In this document: positions 35,562-44,300 of the stretch, piece by piece
Layout of the letters: every line of letters starts with the position of its first letter
Position numbering within the stretch: position 1 is the stretch's first letter
Source of the DNA: Gemmatimonadaceae bacterium
Lineage (GTDB): Bacteria; Gemmatimonadota; Gemmatimonadetes; Gemmatimonadales; Gemmatimonadaceae
Length of the DNA stretch: 64,000 nucleotides
NCBI GenBank assembly: GCA_020851455.1
Contig: JADZCT010000045.1
Location: 1-64,000 of the forward strand
Reading direction: 5' to 3'
The notes under the pieces: generated by a model
Database searches by the model: none
Seen by the model: only the letters and a program-made list of their open reading frames with translations
What the model was told of the DNA's origin: nothing
Translations under genes and position numbers: made by a program

Positions 35562-36836
35562 ATGGGGTTCTTTGGCCGGCTCAGGATGTCACTCGAAGGC
35601 GTCGGCATCGCCTTCGAGGCCATGCGCGGCAACAAGGTCCGCGCGGGATTGACGATTCTTGGCGTCGCGGTGGGCGTTTTCGTCGTGGTGGTGATCTCGG
35701 CTGCCGTGCACGGCATCAACCAGAGCGTAGCCCAGCAGTTCGAGTCCGCCGGTCCGACGACGTTCTTCGTGCAGCGATTCCCAATCGTGTTCGAGGCATG
35801 CGACGACTCTGGCGACTCCTGCCGCTGGCGCTCCAACCCCCCGATCGCATTCAGCGAGGTGAATGTGCTGCAGCGCCTCCCATCCGTGGCGGAAGTGGGC
35901 GCGCAGCAGGGCTGGAACGCATCGGTGCGCTACCGTGACCGCTACCTGCCGTCGGCGAACATCACCGGGGCTACCGCGAACTGGCCGCGCCTCAACCCGC
36001 CCGAGATGACCGACGGCCGCGTGTTCACGGAGCCCGAGGTTCGCGCCGCGGCGCGGGTCGTTGTGCTCAACACCGTCGCCGCGCAGCGGCTCTTTGGCGA
36101 CGAGCCCGCGGTCGGCAAGGAGGTGCTGCTGGCCACGGCGGGGCGCGCTTCGGCCCGTGGCGGCCCGTTCACGGTCATTGGCGTGTACAACGAGAACGCG
36201 AGCTTTGTCTCAGGCGGCGAACGTCCACGGATCTCGATGCCCATCACCTCCCTCACCAGACACCTCGGCGCGCGAGTCGAGTGGATGGGCCTGGTGGTGA
36301 AGCCGGCCGACGGCGTGCGGCCGGACGTTGCCATGGACGACGTCACGTCAACGCTCCGGGGAATCCGCGGACTCCGGCCCAGCCGTGAGTCGAACTTCGC
36401 CATCATCACGCAGGACCGCCTCCTGGATGTCTACAACAAGATCTTCGGCATGTTCTTCCTCGTGATGATCGCGCTGTCGTCCGTGGGGCTCCTGGTGGGT
36501 GGAGTCGGCGTCGTGGCAATCATGATGATCTCCGTCACCGAACGGACCCGCGAGATCGGAGTGCGCAAGGCCCTTGGCGCCACGCGGGGCGTGATCCTCT
36601 GGCAGTTCCTCGTCGAGGCGGCTACGATGACCGCGACGGGAGCAATGATCGGACTCGCGTTCGGCTGGGCAGTGGCGCTGGTCGTCAAGCACGCGACGCC
36701 AATAGCCGCATCGGTTCCGCCGCTGGCCGTGCTCGCCGCGTTCGCCATGAGCGTGCTCACCGGCATCGCATTCGGCATGCTGCCGGCAATGCGGGCGGCC
36801 CGGCTCGACCCGGTAGCAGCGCTGCGGCACGAATAG
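35562..36836 (+). CDS. MacB/FtsX-type ABC permease, type B (first copy)
   Basis: 424 aa from ATG 35562. It has helix 1 near residues 25-45 (GLTILGVAVGVFVVVV), a periplasmic domain with AGPTTFFV and GLRPSRESNFAI, and three C-terminal helices with TERTREIGVRKALGATRGVI. The last two motifs, and AGPTTF after the first helix, set it apart from the type-A permeases. A short cysteine pair in the periplasmic domain (EACDDSGDSCR, about residues 80-90) may form a disulfide. It sits immediately after the type-A copy. Confidence 0.9.
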   Translation: MGFFGRLRMSLEGVGIAFEAMRGNKVRAGLTILGVAVGVFVVVVISAAVHGINQSVAQQFESAGPTTFFVQRFPIVFEACDDSGDSCRWRSNPPIAFSEVNVLQRLPSVAEVGAQQGWNASVRYRDRYLPSANITGATANWPRLNPPEMTDGRVFTEPEVRAAARVVVLNTVAAQRLFGDEPAVGKEVLLATAGRASARGGPFTVIGVYNENASFVSGGERPRISMPITSLTRHLGARVEWMGLVVKPADGVRPDVAMDDVTSTLRGIRGLRPSRESNFAIITQDRLLDVYNKIFGMFFLVMIALSSVGLLVGGVGVVAIMMISVTERTREIGVRKALGATRGVILWQFLVEAATMTATGAMIGLAFGWAVALVVKHATPIAASVPPLAVLAAFAMSVLTGIAFGMLPAMRAARLDPVAALRHE

Positions 36837-36876
36837 GCCCGCGAAACCGCCACGGGCACGCCCACGCAGTGGCGAT

Positions 36877-36996
36877 GTGCCCGGTTTCGAAGCGGCCCGC
36901 CTCGCGCTCGCCACGATCCGCGCCCGGAAACTGAAGAGTTTCCTCACGCTCATTGGCATAACGAGAAGCACGATCCTGTGGCAGTCCCTGACCACC
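36877..36996 (+). pseudogene. Internally deleted hybrid of two MacB-type permeases
   Basis: From GTG 36877 the frame reads an intact type-A beginning (FEAARLALATIRARKLKSF, up to 36960), nearly identical to the start of the first type-A permease. It then jumps without a frame change to TRSTILWQSL (36961-36990), which corresponds to the TRGVILWQFL segment near the C-terminus of the first type-B permease. About 300 codons are missing. Downstream the frame enters a 15-bp tandem repeat and then runs into the next permease out of frame. This is a dead remnant from recombination between duplicated permease genes. Confidence 0.75.
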
Positions 36997-37015
36997 GTTC
37001 CCGCGCCGGTTCCGC

Positions 37016-37070
37016 CGGCAGGCGGCTTCCCGGCAGGCGGCTTCCCGGCAGGCGGCTTCCCGGCAGGCGG
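37016..37070 (+). repeat. 15-bp tandem repeat encoding GGFPA-type pentapeptides
   Basis: The unit cggcaggcggcttcc is repeated exactly three times (37016-37060) plus a 10-bp partial unit. In the frame of the remnant it reads Ala-Gly-Gly-Phe-Pro repeats. It lies between the broken permease and the second type-A permease, and probably arose by slippage in non-functional DNA. Confidence 0.85.
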
Positions 37071-37090
37071 CGGCTGTTCGATCTTTCGGC

Positions 37091-38332
37091 GTGCGCGCGA
37101 GGGACGTCGTCGCAATCGCATTCGGCCAGATCGGCGCCAACAAGCTCCGGTCCTTCTTCACGCTGCTGGGGATCATCGTCTCCGTGGCGTTCCTCGTGGC
37201 CGTGGTCGCGATCATCCAGGGGATGAACGCGTACGTACAGGAGAACATCGCCGGCGCGGTCATCGGCACCAACGCGTTCCAGGTGCGCCGCACCCCTATC
37301 CAGGTCGGGCTATTCGACGATGAGATGTGGAAACGCGTGGCGCGGCGTCCACGCATTTCCGAGGCAGACGCGCGGGCCGTGGAAGACGCATTGCCCGACG
37401 CCGCAGCCATCGGACTTACATCCGGGTACCCCACCCCGCAGACCGACGTCACCTGGCGCGGGCGCACCGTTGGCGACGTGATGGTCTTCGGTGCGACGCC
37501 TCCGTACCAGGAAGTGCAGGACTACCGCATCGAGCAGGGCCGCGGGCTCCAGGACATTGACATCCAGCAGCGGCGCGCCGTAGCCGTGATCGGGCACGAC
37601 GTGGCTGAGAAGTTATTCGAAGAGGCCAACCCGATCGGCCAGTTCGTCAGGTTCGGCCTCGACCAGTTCGAGGTCGTGGGGGTGGTGGCGGCCAAAGGCC
37701 GCGTGCTCGGTCAGTCATTCGACGGGTTCGCCCTCGTCCCCCTCACGCGCTACGAGATGCTGTACGGGCGCCGGCTCACGACCACGATCTCCGTGAAGAT
37801 GAAGGACGCCGCGTCGGTGGCCGGCGGCATGGCCAGGGCCGAGGAGGCGATGCGGCTCGCGCACCGGCTGCGCCCGGCGCAGGAATCCGATTTCTCGGTG
37901 GAAACCGCGAGCGCGCTCGTGGACTTCTGGAAGCGGCTCACGGCCGTGCTATTCAGCGTCATCCCAGCCGTCGTTGCGATCGGCGTGGTGGTGGGCGGCA
38001 TCGTGATCATGAACATCATGCTCATGGCCGTCACGGAGCGAACGCACGAAATCGGCATCCGCAAGGCGGTCGGCGCGCGCGCGCGCGACATCGAGCGCCA
38101 GTTCCTCGTGGAAGCGGTCGCCCTTGCAAGCTCCGGTGGGGTGATCGGAGTCGCCAGCGGATGGGCATTCGCGATCATCGTAGCCCAGGTTTCGCCGCTG
38201 CCTGCCAGGGTGACGTGGTGGTCGGTGGCAGTCGCACTGCTGCTTGGGGTAAGCGTGGGAGTGTTGTTTGGGGTATACCCCGCGCGGCGCGCGGCGCGAC
38301 TCGACCCGATATCCGCGATGCGGGCCGAGTGA
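37091..38332 (+). CDS. MacB/FtsX-type ABC permease, type A (second copy)
   Basis: 413 aa from GTG 37091. Helix 1 (about 20-42) follows FGQIGANKLRSFFTLLG. Type-A marks are HRLRPAQESDFSVETAS and GGIVIMNIMLMAVTERTHEIG, shared with the first type-A permease rather than with its neighbours. A weak or absent ribosome-binding site lies before GTG, and the repeat is 21 nt upstream, so translation initiation here is uncertain. It precedes the second type-B copy. Confidence 0.88.
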   Translation: MRARDVVAIAFGQIGANKLRSFFTLLGIIVSVAFLVAVVAIIQGMNAYVQENIAGAVIGTNAFQVRRTPIQVGLFDDEMWKRVARRPRISEADARAVEDALPDAAAIGLTSGYPTPQTDVTWRGRTVGDVMVFGATPPYQEVQDYRIEQGRGLQDIDIQQRRAVAVIGHDVAEKLFEEANPIGQFVRFGLDQFEVVGVVAAKGRVLGQSFDGFALVPLTRYEMLYGRRLTTTISVKMKDAASVAGGMARAEEAMRLAHRLRPAQESDFSVETASALVDFWKRLTAVLFSVIPAVVAIGVVVGGIVIMNIMLMAVTERTHEIGIRKAVGARARDIERQFLVEAVALASSGGVIGVASGWAFAIIVAQVSPLPARVTWWSVAVALLLGVSVGVLFGVYPARRAARLDPISAMRAE

Positions 38333-38375
38333 CGGCGATGCATCGCCACAGGCGCGGCGAGCCAGGGAGATCGGC

Positions 38376-39635
38376 GTGACGCGGCTCCGGCAGTTCTCAC
38401 CCGGCACATGGCGGGAGAACTTCGCGATCGCTCTCGACGCGTTGCGCGCGAGCAAGCTGCGCTCCGGCCTTACGATCCTGGGCGTAGTGATCGGCGTCTC
38501 CACCGTGATGACGATGGCGTCCATCGTGCAGGGCATCCAGCAGCAGATCACCAACGCAATTCAGGTCGCGGGGCCCACAACCTTCTACGTGCTGAAAGTC
38601 TTCAACACGACACCGGTGAACCCGGAGAGCCCGCCGAAGTGGATCCGCGTCCGGCCTGACCTCACCGCGGAAGAAGCCGAGCGTCTGGCATTGCTGCCGG
38701 AGATACGCTACGCGGGGATCTGGGCACAGGCGCAGGCGCGCATCGAGTACCGCGGCGAGCGCACGCAGCCGGGCGTGGTGTTCGGGGCCGACGACCACTA
38801 CCCTGACATCCAGGGGGGCGAGCTTTCGTCGGGGCGATGGTTCACGAGCAGCGAACTGAGGAGCGGCGCCGCGGTGGCCGTCATCGAGGAGGAGAAGGCG
38901 CTCAAGCTGTTCGGACGGATCGACCCGATCGGGAAGACCGTGCTGATCGGCGGCAAGCCAGTGGAGGTGATCGGGCTCTACGTGCCGCCTGAGAACATCT
39001 TCGCCCCGCCGGGTGCGGAAAAGAACGCCATCCTGCCCTTCCAGTACGTGTACCACGCATACCGCATAGACAAGACCAACGGGCTGATCATCTGCGTGAA
39101 GCCGAGAGACGGCGTGACTGTGGCCGACGCGCAGGCGGCAGTCACGGTGGCGCTGCGCGAAATGCGCCGGCTCCGGCCGTCCGACCGCAACAACTTCGAC
39201 ATCATGACGCAGGACCAGATCCTCGACACGTTCAACTCGATCACCGGCACGTTCTTCATCGTGATGATAGTGCTCGCTTCGGTGGCGCTTCTCGTGGGTG
39301 GCATCGGGGTGATGGCGATCATGATGGTCTCCGTCACGGCGCGGACCAGGGAGATCGGCGTTCGAAAGGCGCTTGGCGCGACGCGGAGCGACATCCTGAT
39401 GCAGTTCCTGATCGAGGCCGCAACGCTCACCGGAATCGGCGGCCTCATAGGGATCGTCATCGGGCTGGCGGCCGGCCGGGGCATCAGCGGGCTGCTCGCG
39501 ATACAGTCCGCCCCGCCAGTTGGCCTCACTGCGATAGCCGTACTCGTCAGCGTGGGGATAGGGGTCGTGTTCGGGGTCGTCCCGGCCCGTCGTGCCGCCC
39601 GCCTGGATCCCGTCGAGGCGCTCCGGTACGAATAG
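38376..39635 (+). CDS. MacB/FtsX-type ABC permease, type B (second copy)
   Basis: 419 aa from GTG 38376, chosen because agggaga (38364-38370) is a good ribosome-binding site 5-6 nt upstream. It shows AGPTTFYV after the first helix, RLRPSDRNNFDIMTQDQ, and TARTREIGVRKALGATRSDI at the third-helix loop, as in the first type-B permease. With the preceding type-A gene it repeats the A-B pair seen at 34315-36836, which suggests a duplicated heterodimer fed by the single ATPase upstream. Confidence 0.9.
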   Translation: MTRLRQFSPGTWRENFAIALDALRASKLRSGLTILGVVIGVSTVMTMASIVQGIQQQITNAIQVAGPTTFYVLKVFNTTPVNPESPPKWIRVRPDLTAEEAERLALLPEIRYAGIWAQAQARIEYRGERTQPGVVFGADDHYPDIQGGELSSGRWFTSSELRSGAAVAVIEEEKALKLFGRIDPIGKTVLIGGKPVEVIGLYVPPENIFAPPGAEKNAILPFQYVYHAYRIDKTNGLIICVKPRDGVTVADAQAAVTVALREMRRLRPSDRNNFDIMTQDQILDTFNSITGTFFIVMIVLASVALLVGGIGVMAIMMVSVTARTREIGVRKALGATRSDILMQFLIEAATLTGIGGLIGIVIGLAAGRGISGLLAIQSAPPVGLTAIAVLVSVGIGVVFGVVPARRAARLDPVEALRYE

Positions 39636-39878
39636 GCGGGTATCGCTCGCCGGCAGCCCGCTCGGGGTGTTTCGCTTAATGCAGGGTTAACAGCTAACCA
39701 ATCGTGGCGGGCGGCGTCTCATTAAGCCAGAAGGGGCCGTGTGCAGGTTGGCGGAGTGGAGCGCCTTCCCGCCCCGACTTCAACCGGAATGCGCGGCGCG
39801 GCGTAATTTCCGGCGTGGCAGACGTGCGGCACTTTCGCCTCACGAAACGTTCCAACATTTCACTCGAGGAAACACACA
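39636..39878. other. Intergenic region before the Spy-like gene
   Basis: No gene is visible in these 243 bases. A short inverted repeat ggtta-acagc-taacc is present at about 39684-39698, and a TAATTT hexamer at 39804-39809 is a weak -10 candidate (long leader of about 65 nt). The second half is AT-richer than average. Confidence 0.4.
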
Positions 39879-40262
39879 ATGAAGAAAATCCTGGCTGTTG
39901 CCGGGATGCTCGCCGTCATGGCGGGCGCTGCGTCGGCACAGGGCGGCGGCGGGGGCGGCATGGGTGGCGGCCGTATGCAGATGAGCCCGGAGGCCGCCGA
40001 CTCGATGAACCTCGCGCGGCTCTTCGAAGGTATCACGCTGAATGCCGATCAGACGGCGAAGGCGAAGGGGATCATCAAGTCGGCCCGTGAAGCGCTGGCT
40101 GGTCTCGACCGGCAGGCGGCTGATTTCCGCGAGAAGATGACGGAGCAGAACAACAAGCGGAACGGCGACCTCAAGGCGCTCCTCACGTCGGACGCCGACA
40201 AGGCCAAGTTCGACGAGAACGCCGCACGCGGCAGGGGTGGACGGCGCGGCGGCGGACGCTAG
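39879..40262 (+). CDS. Small exported Spy/CpxP-like protein, Gly- and Arg-rich
   Basis: 127 aa. The signal peptide (residues 1-21, ending ASAQ) is followed by a Gly/Met-rich stretch (GGGGGGMGGGRMQM), then a helical region that resembles Spy/CpxP-type envelope-stress chaperones (LNADQTAKAKGI, REALAGLDRQAADFREKM). It ends in a GRGGRRGGGR tail. A gagga ribosome-binding site is at 39866-39870, 8 nt before ATG. The gene is followed by a strong terminator and likely stands alone. Confidence 0.75.
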   Translation: MKKILAVAGMLAVMAGAASAQGGGGGGMGGGRMQMSPEAADSMNLARLFEGITLNADQTAKAKGIIKSAREALAGLDRQAADFREKMTEQNNKRNGDLKALLTSDADKAKFDENAARGRGGRRGGGR

Positions 40263-40293
40263 CCACGCACCTGAGCGCCCTGCGCTCGAATGA

Positions 40294-40327
40294 CGAACGG
40301 CGGTGGGGCATTCCCCACCGCCGTTCG
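40294..40327 (+). terminator. Perfect 15-bp hairpin terminator after the Spy-like gene
   Basis: A perfect 15-bp stem (40294-40308 with 40313-40327) with a CATT loop lies 31 nt after the stop. The following tail cgcgtatcttt is only modestly T-rich. The same run carries the -10 motif of the deacetylase gene. Confidence 0.75.
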
Positions 40328-40331
40328 CGCG

Positions 40332-40337
40332 TATCTT
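40332..40337 (+). promoter_or_regulatory. -10-like hexamer of the deacetylase gene
   Basis: TATCTT ends 7 nt before GTG 40345 and begins 4 nt after the hairpin, so the transcript would be leaderless. The upstream -35 region is inside the terminator stem. Confidence 0.4.
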
Positions 40338-40344
40338 TACCGTC

Positions 40345-41067
40345 GTGACGGAACCACTCGACGTCCTGGCCGTGGCGGCGCACCGCGACGATGCTGAACT
40401 CACGTGTGGCGGCACGCTGGCCAAGCTCGTCAAGCTCGGTCGCCGCACGGGCATTCTCGACCTCACGCAGGGCGAGACTGGAACGCGCGGCTCGGCCGAG
40501 CTTCGCGCCGAGGAAGCCGCACGCGCGGCCGAGGTACTGGGAGTTCCGGTGCGCGAGAATCTGGGCCTCCCCGACGCGGGAATCACCAATACGCCGGAGA
40601 CGCGCACGCTGCTCGCCCGGGCGTTCCGGCGCCTGCGCCCGGGCCTCGTGATCGCGCCCGCGCCAAGGGGCAGGCACCCCGACCACCGCGTGGCTGCCGC
40701 GCTGATTCGCGACGCAGCATTCATCGCCGGGCTGGCGAAGGTTGCGCCCGACCTTCCCGCTTTCCGGCCAAGGAAGGTCGTCTACGCGATCGCGTACCGC
40801 GAGGACAACGTGAAGCCGACGTTCGTGGTGGACGTCTCGGACGAGTTCGACACGAAGATGGCGGCCATACGCTGCTACGCGTCGCAGTTCGATGGCGCCA
40901 CGCAGGCAGGCGAAGTGTATCCCAACGGCGACCCGCTCTACCACATCGTCCGGCATCAGGCCGCGCACTACGGGTCGCTCATTCGCTGCCGGTTCGGCGA
41001 GCCGTTCTACACGCACGAGACGATGCGCGTGGACGACATCTCACAGCTCGGGGTCTCGACCTTCTAG
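40345..41067 (+). CDS. bshB1: PIG-L-family deacetylase, BshB1 type (bacillithiol pathway)
   Basis: 240 aa from GTG 40345. The zinc motif AHRDDAE (canonical AHPDDAE) and GRHPDHRVA are intact, and QGETGTRGS, SQFDG and YGSLI are as in BshB1 proteins. The family removes the N-acetyl group from GlcNAc-malate in bacillithiol synthesis. BshA and BshC are not in the window, so another GlcNAc-type substrate is possible. The stop overlaps the end of the convergent CPBP protease by 4 nt. Confidence 0.82.
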   Translation: MTEPLDVLAVAAHRDDAELTCGGTLAKLVKLGRRTGILDLTQGETGTRGSAELRAEEAARAAEVLGVPVRENLGLPDAGITNTPETRTLLARAFRRLRPGLVIAPAPRGRHPDHRVAAALIRDAAFIAGLAKVAPDLPAFRPRKVVYAIAYREDNVKPTFVVDVSDEFDTKMAAIRCYASQFDGATQAGEVYPNGDPLYHIVRHQAAHYGSLIRCRFGEPFYTHETMRVDDISQLGVSTF

Positions 41068-41789
41068 CCCGCTGCGCCACCTTCATGGCTGGCTTCGCGA
41101 ACGGGGGCGGCATCACGGGCGAGCAGCGTGCGCGCCCGGCGCCCCGCCGCAACGCCGGCAACGATGTCGTACGCGGCATGCACGGCCATTGCAATCACGA
41201 GCGTTCCCGTAATCTGCACCAGTGCATGAAACAGGAGCGCGATGGCGAACACTATCGCGATGGCGCGGCCACCCTGCACTGCGTGCGCAACGGCAAACGC
41301 GGCCGCCGACAACAGGATCGCCGGCAGCGCGTTCCCGAACACTGGAGCAAGTATCCACACCGCGACGCCGCGGTAAGCTGCCTCTTCGGCGACCCCGGCC
41401 ATCAGCGCCAGCACGGTGAACATCGCCAGATCACGCGGACCCTGCGGCGCCACGCGGTACACCACGCTTCGGCGCTCGTCGTCCGGACTCTGGCCTGCCC
41501 GCGACATGGGGATAGCCGCGAGGAGCAGGGCCAGCCCGGCAACTCCAACGAGCAGATCGCGTGGCCCGGCGCCAGCGAAAGAAAAGAGCGCCCGGCCCAT
41601 TGCGCTGGCATTGAGCGCCGCAAGCGCCCAGAGAACCGACATCGAGAACATGGCCGACAGCACTATCCGCCGCTTGGGGATCGCCACCCCTGCCTCGATC
41701 ATCTGGCGAAGCAGCCGCGCGGTGCGGAGCGCCCCGCGCGGGATGAGCACGAAAAGGGCAACGAGGAAGATGAGGCCGATGAAGTTCAC
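41064..41789 (-). CDS. CPBP-family (CAAX-like) intramembrane metalloprotease
   Basis: 241 aa from GTG 41789; the frame is open to 41861, but the extra residues are not hydrophobic. Around six or seven transmembrane helices are visible. CPBP motifs are EEAAYRG (EExxxR), the helix with AFAVAHAVQ and a late AVHAAYD. Bacterial members are implicated in membrane peptide or bacteriocin processing and self-immunity; specific substrate unknown. Confidence 0.82.
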   Translation of the reverse strand: MNFIGLIFLVALFVLIPRGALRTARLLRQMIEAGVAIPKRRIVLSAMFSMSVLWALAALNASAMGRALFSFAGAGPRDLLVGVAGLALLLAAIPMSRAGQSPDDERRSVVYRVAPQGPRDLAMFTVLALMAGVAEEAAYRGVAVWILAPVFGNALPAILLSAAAFAVAHAVQGGRAIAIVFAIALLFHALVQITGTLVIAMAVHAAYDIVAGVAAGRRARTLLARDAAPVREASHEGGAAG

Positions 41790-41932
41790 GCGGTGATGAC
41801 CTGGGTACGGTGGCGTGGCTGAGAATGTACCCACACGACGCCCGCCACTTCGCGCCGGCACGCTGGAACTTGCAGGCCCGCCGCCGTCATCGGCATACGA
41901 TCAAAGCCCCGCGCTCGAACCACGAGAGCGGT

Positions 41933-41938
41933 TAGCTT
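41933..41938 (+). promoter_or_regulatory. -10-like hexamer of the cysteine desulfurase operon
   Basis: TAGCTT ends 9 nt before ATG 41948. The 41790-41932 gap has no other recognisable element. Confidence 0.4.
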
Positions 41939-41947
41939 TCCTCGGAT

Positions 41948-43102
41948 ATGCACGATCCCGTCTATTTCGACCACGCCGCCACGACCCCGGTTCGCCCGGA
42001 AGTCCTCGAGGCGATGGCGCCGTTCTACGGCCCACGCTTCGGCAATCCATCCAGTACGCACCGATGGGGTCGCGAGGCCCGCGTCTCCCTGGACGAAGCG
42101 CGCGAACGCGTCGCCGCGTGTATTGGCGCGGAAAGCGATGAAATCTGCTTCACGTCGGGCGGCACGGAGGCCGACAACCTCGCCGTGCTGGGCGGCTGGC
42201 GCGCTCGCAAGGGCAAGGGGCGCAGCACGATCGCCACGACGCCAATCGAGCACAAGGCCGTGCTTTCGAGCGTCCACAAGGCAGCAGCCGAGGGCGCCAC
42301 CGAGCGTATGCTCGACGTTGACTCGAGCGGCACCGTGGTGCTCGACAGCGCCATCGCCGCGCTCGGCGCCGACGTCGCGCTGGCGTCCGTGATGTGGGTG
42401 AACAACGAGATTGGCTCGGTGCAGCCCGTGCCGGCAATCGCAACGTGCTGCAAGGCAAGCGGCATTCTGTTCCACACCGACGCCGTGCAGGCGTTCGGGA
42501 AGCACGAAGTGAACGCGCGCTCGGTGCCGTTCGACCTTGCGTCCATCAGCGGGCATAAGATCGGCGCGCCGAAGGGCATCGGTGCCCTGTTCATTCGTCG
42601 CAAGACGGTACTCGAACCCCTGTTCTTTGGCGGCTCGCAGGACCGCGGACGCCGGCCCGGAACGGAGAACGTGGCCTACGCAGTTGGGTTCGCGACCGCC
42701 TGCGAACTGGCCGTGCGCGAGCGGACATCGGCGGTTGCGAAGTACGCCGCGTTCCGCGACCGGCTCGAAGCGGGCATCCGAAGCCAGGTACCCGACTTGA
42801 TCGTGAATGGCGCCGAGGCCATCCGTGCGCCGCACGTGCTGAACGTGACTGTGCCTGGCGTGGACGGCGAGTCCATGCTCATGGCGCTCGACCTGCATGG
42901 CATCGCCTGCTCGGGCGGATCGGCGTGCCAGAGCGGCAGCGCCAGTGGGTCGCACGTGCTCGCCGCCATCAACCATGGTGCGGTGGCGGGCGCTTCGGTG
43001 CGCTTGAGCATCGGTGCGCTCACGACCGACGAAGCGGTAGACCGCGCGATCGAGGTATTCTGCAAGCTTGCGCGCAAGGCGCGGGGCCTGGCGTTCGCCT
43101 GA
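41948..43102 (+). CDS. iscS: Cysteine desulfurase (NifS/IscS family)
   Basis: 384 aa. PLP-dependent enzyme that takes sulfur from cysteine to make a protein persulfide. The PLP lysine is in SISGHKIGAPKG, the substrate-binding STHRWGR and GTEADN motifs are present, and the active cysteine lies in GSACQSG near residue 326. It is followed by mnmA after 19 nt, and IscS is known to hand sulfur to MnmA, so its job here is probably tRNA thiolation, with Fe-S assembly as an alternative. Confidence 0.9.
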   Translation: MHDPVYFDHAATTPVRPEVLEAMAPFYGPRFGNPSSTHRWGREARVSLDEARERVAACIGAESDEICFTSGGTEADNLAVLGGWRARKGKGRSTIATTPIEHKAVLSSVHKAAAEGATERMLDVDSSGTVVLDSAIAALGADVALASVMWVNNEIGSVQPVPAIATCCKASGILFHTDAVQAFGKHEVNARSVPFDLASISGHKIGAPKGIGALFIRRKTVLEPLFFGGSQDRGRRPGTENVAYAVGFATACELAVRERTSAVAKYAAFRDRLEAGIRSQVPDLIVNGAEAIRAPHVLNVTVPGVDGESMLMALDLHGIACSGGSACQSGSASGSHVLAAINHGAVAGASVRLSIGALTTDEAVDRAIEVFCKLARKARGLAFA

Positions 43103-43121
43103 AGCGGCGGGGAGTACTGCT

Positions 43122-44300
43122 ATGGCCGGAAAGCCGAGGGTCCTGGTGGCGATGTCGGGCGGAGTTGATTCGTCCGTCGCCGCGGCGATGCTGGTGCGCG
43201 AGGGATACGACTGTGTTGGCGCGACGATGAAGCTCTTCGAGGACGGCGCCGAGCTTCCCGACCGCCCCTGCTGCTCGCTCGACTCCACCAGCGACGCGCG
43301 CCGCGTTGCAGAGCAGCTGGGGATTCCGCACTACGTGCTGAATATGGTGGATCACTTCGGACGCGACGTCATTTCCGACTTCGTCTCGGAGTACGCCGCG
43401 GGGCGCACGCCGGTGCCGTGCGTACGCTGCAACACGTTCACCAAGTTCAACGACCTGGTTGCGAAGGCCGACGCCATAGACGCGGAGTTCGTCGCCACGG
43501 GTCACTACGCGCGCGCGGCGGAGGGCCGGCTGCTCCGGGGAGTGGATCACTCGAAGGACCAGACGTACTTCCTGTGGGGAATCGCTTCCGGCGTGTTGAA
43601 GCGGCTGCTGCTCCCGGTTGGCTCGCAGACGAAGGATGAGACGCGCGCGATTGCGCGCGAGCTGGGACTCCCGCGGGTAGCCGACAAGGCCGAGAGCCAG
43701 GAGATCTGCTTCGTCCCTGACGGCGACTACATGACCGTGCTGCGCCGCGAGATGGCCGCCGACGCCCCCGCGCTCGTCCCCGGGCCGTTCGTGCTGCCGG
43801 ATGGAACGACGGTTGGGGAACACGAAGGGTTCGCGCGATACACCATCGGCCAGCGGCGCGGACTGCCGGGTGGTTTCGACGAGCCGATGTTCGTAGTCGC
43901 GATCGAGCCGGCCACACGCGCGGTGGTGGTCGGACCGCGCCGCGATCTGCACGGAAGCGGGCTGGTCGCCCATTCTCCAAACTGGCTTGGCGATCCGCCC
44001 CGCGTGGGGGCTCGGGTTGGAGTTCGCGTACGCCACCGTGCGCCGATTTCGTCTGCTACCGTACTCGGAATCAATGAGAGCGAGGTGGAAATCGCGTTCG
44101 ACACGCCGGTCATGGCGATCGCGCCGGGGCAGTCGGCGGTGTTCTACGACGGCGACGTCGTGCTGGGAGGCGGATTCATCCGGGAATCGCGTCGTGCTGC
44201 GTCGGCGCCTGCCCTGGCGGGCGCACGTCCGGCAGCCATACCGCGAACAGCCCCAGCAGCGGCAGGAACGCGCACACATGATACACGAACTCGATGCTGA
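43122..44300 (+). CDS. mnmA: tRNA-specific 2-thiouridylase MnmA
   Basis: 392 aa from ATG 43122, with ggggag (43109-43114) as ribosome-binding site. The PP-loop SGGVDSS (residues 12-18), the catalytic cysteines in PCVRCNTFTKF and ESQEICF, and GHYAR are intact. The enzyme makes 2-thiouridine at U34 of Lys, Glu and Gln tRNAs. The family usually ends shortly after the VLGGGFI motif. Here about 40 extra residues, rich in Ala, Pro and Arg, follow and lie antisense to the end of the fsr gene (125-bp overlap). Confidence 0.92.
   Translation: MAGKPRVLVAMSGGVDSSVAAAMLVREGYDCVGATMKLFEDGAELPDRPCCSLDSTSDARRVAEQLGIPHYVLNMVDHFGRDVISDFVSEYAAGRTPVPCVRCNTFTKFNDLVAKADAIDAEFVATGHYARAAEGRLLRGVDHSKDQTYFLWGIASGVLKRLLLPVGSQTKDETRAIARELGLPRVADKAESQEICFVPDGDYMTVLRREMAADAPALVPGPFVLPDGTTVGEHEGFARYTIGQRRGLPGGFDEPMFVVAIEPATRAVVVGPRRDLHGSGLVAHSPNWLGDPPRVGARVGVRVRHRAPISSATVLGINESEVEIAFDTPVMAIAPGQSAVFYDGDVVLGGGFIRESRRAASAPALAGARPAAIPRTAPAAAGTRTHDTRTRC

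Noticed and set aside
37016-37070. A collagen- or elastin-like coding repeat gene
   Set aside because: The repeat lies in a broken permease remnant and the frame runs out of any recognisable protein.
41786-43288. A 500-codon minus-strand frame opposite the cysteine desulfurase gene
   Set aside because: The desulfurase reading has all catalytic motifs; the antisense frame has none.
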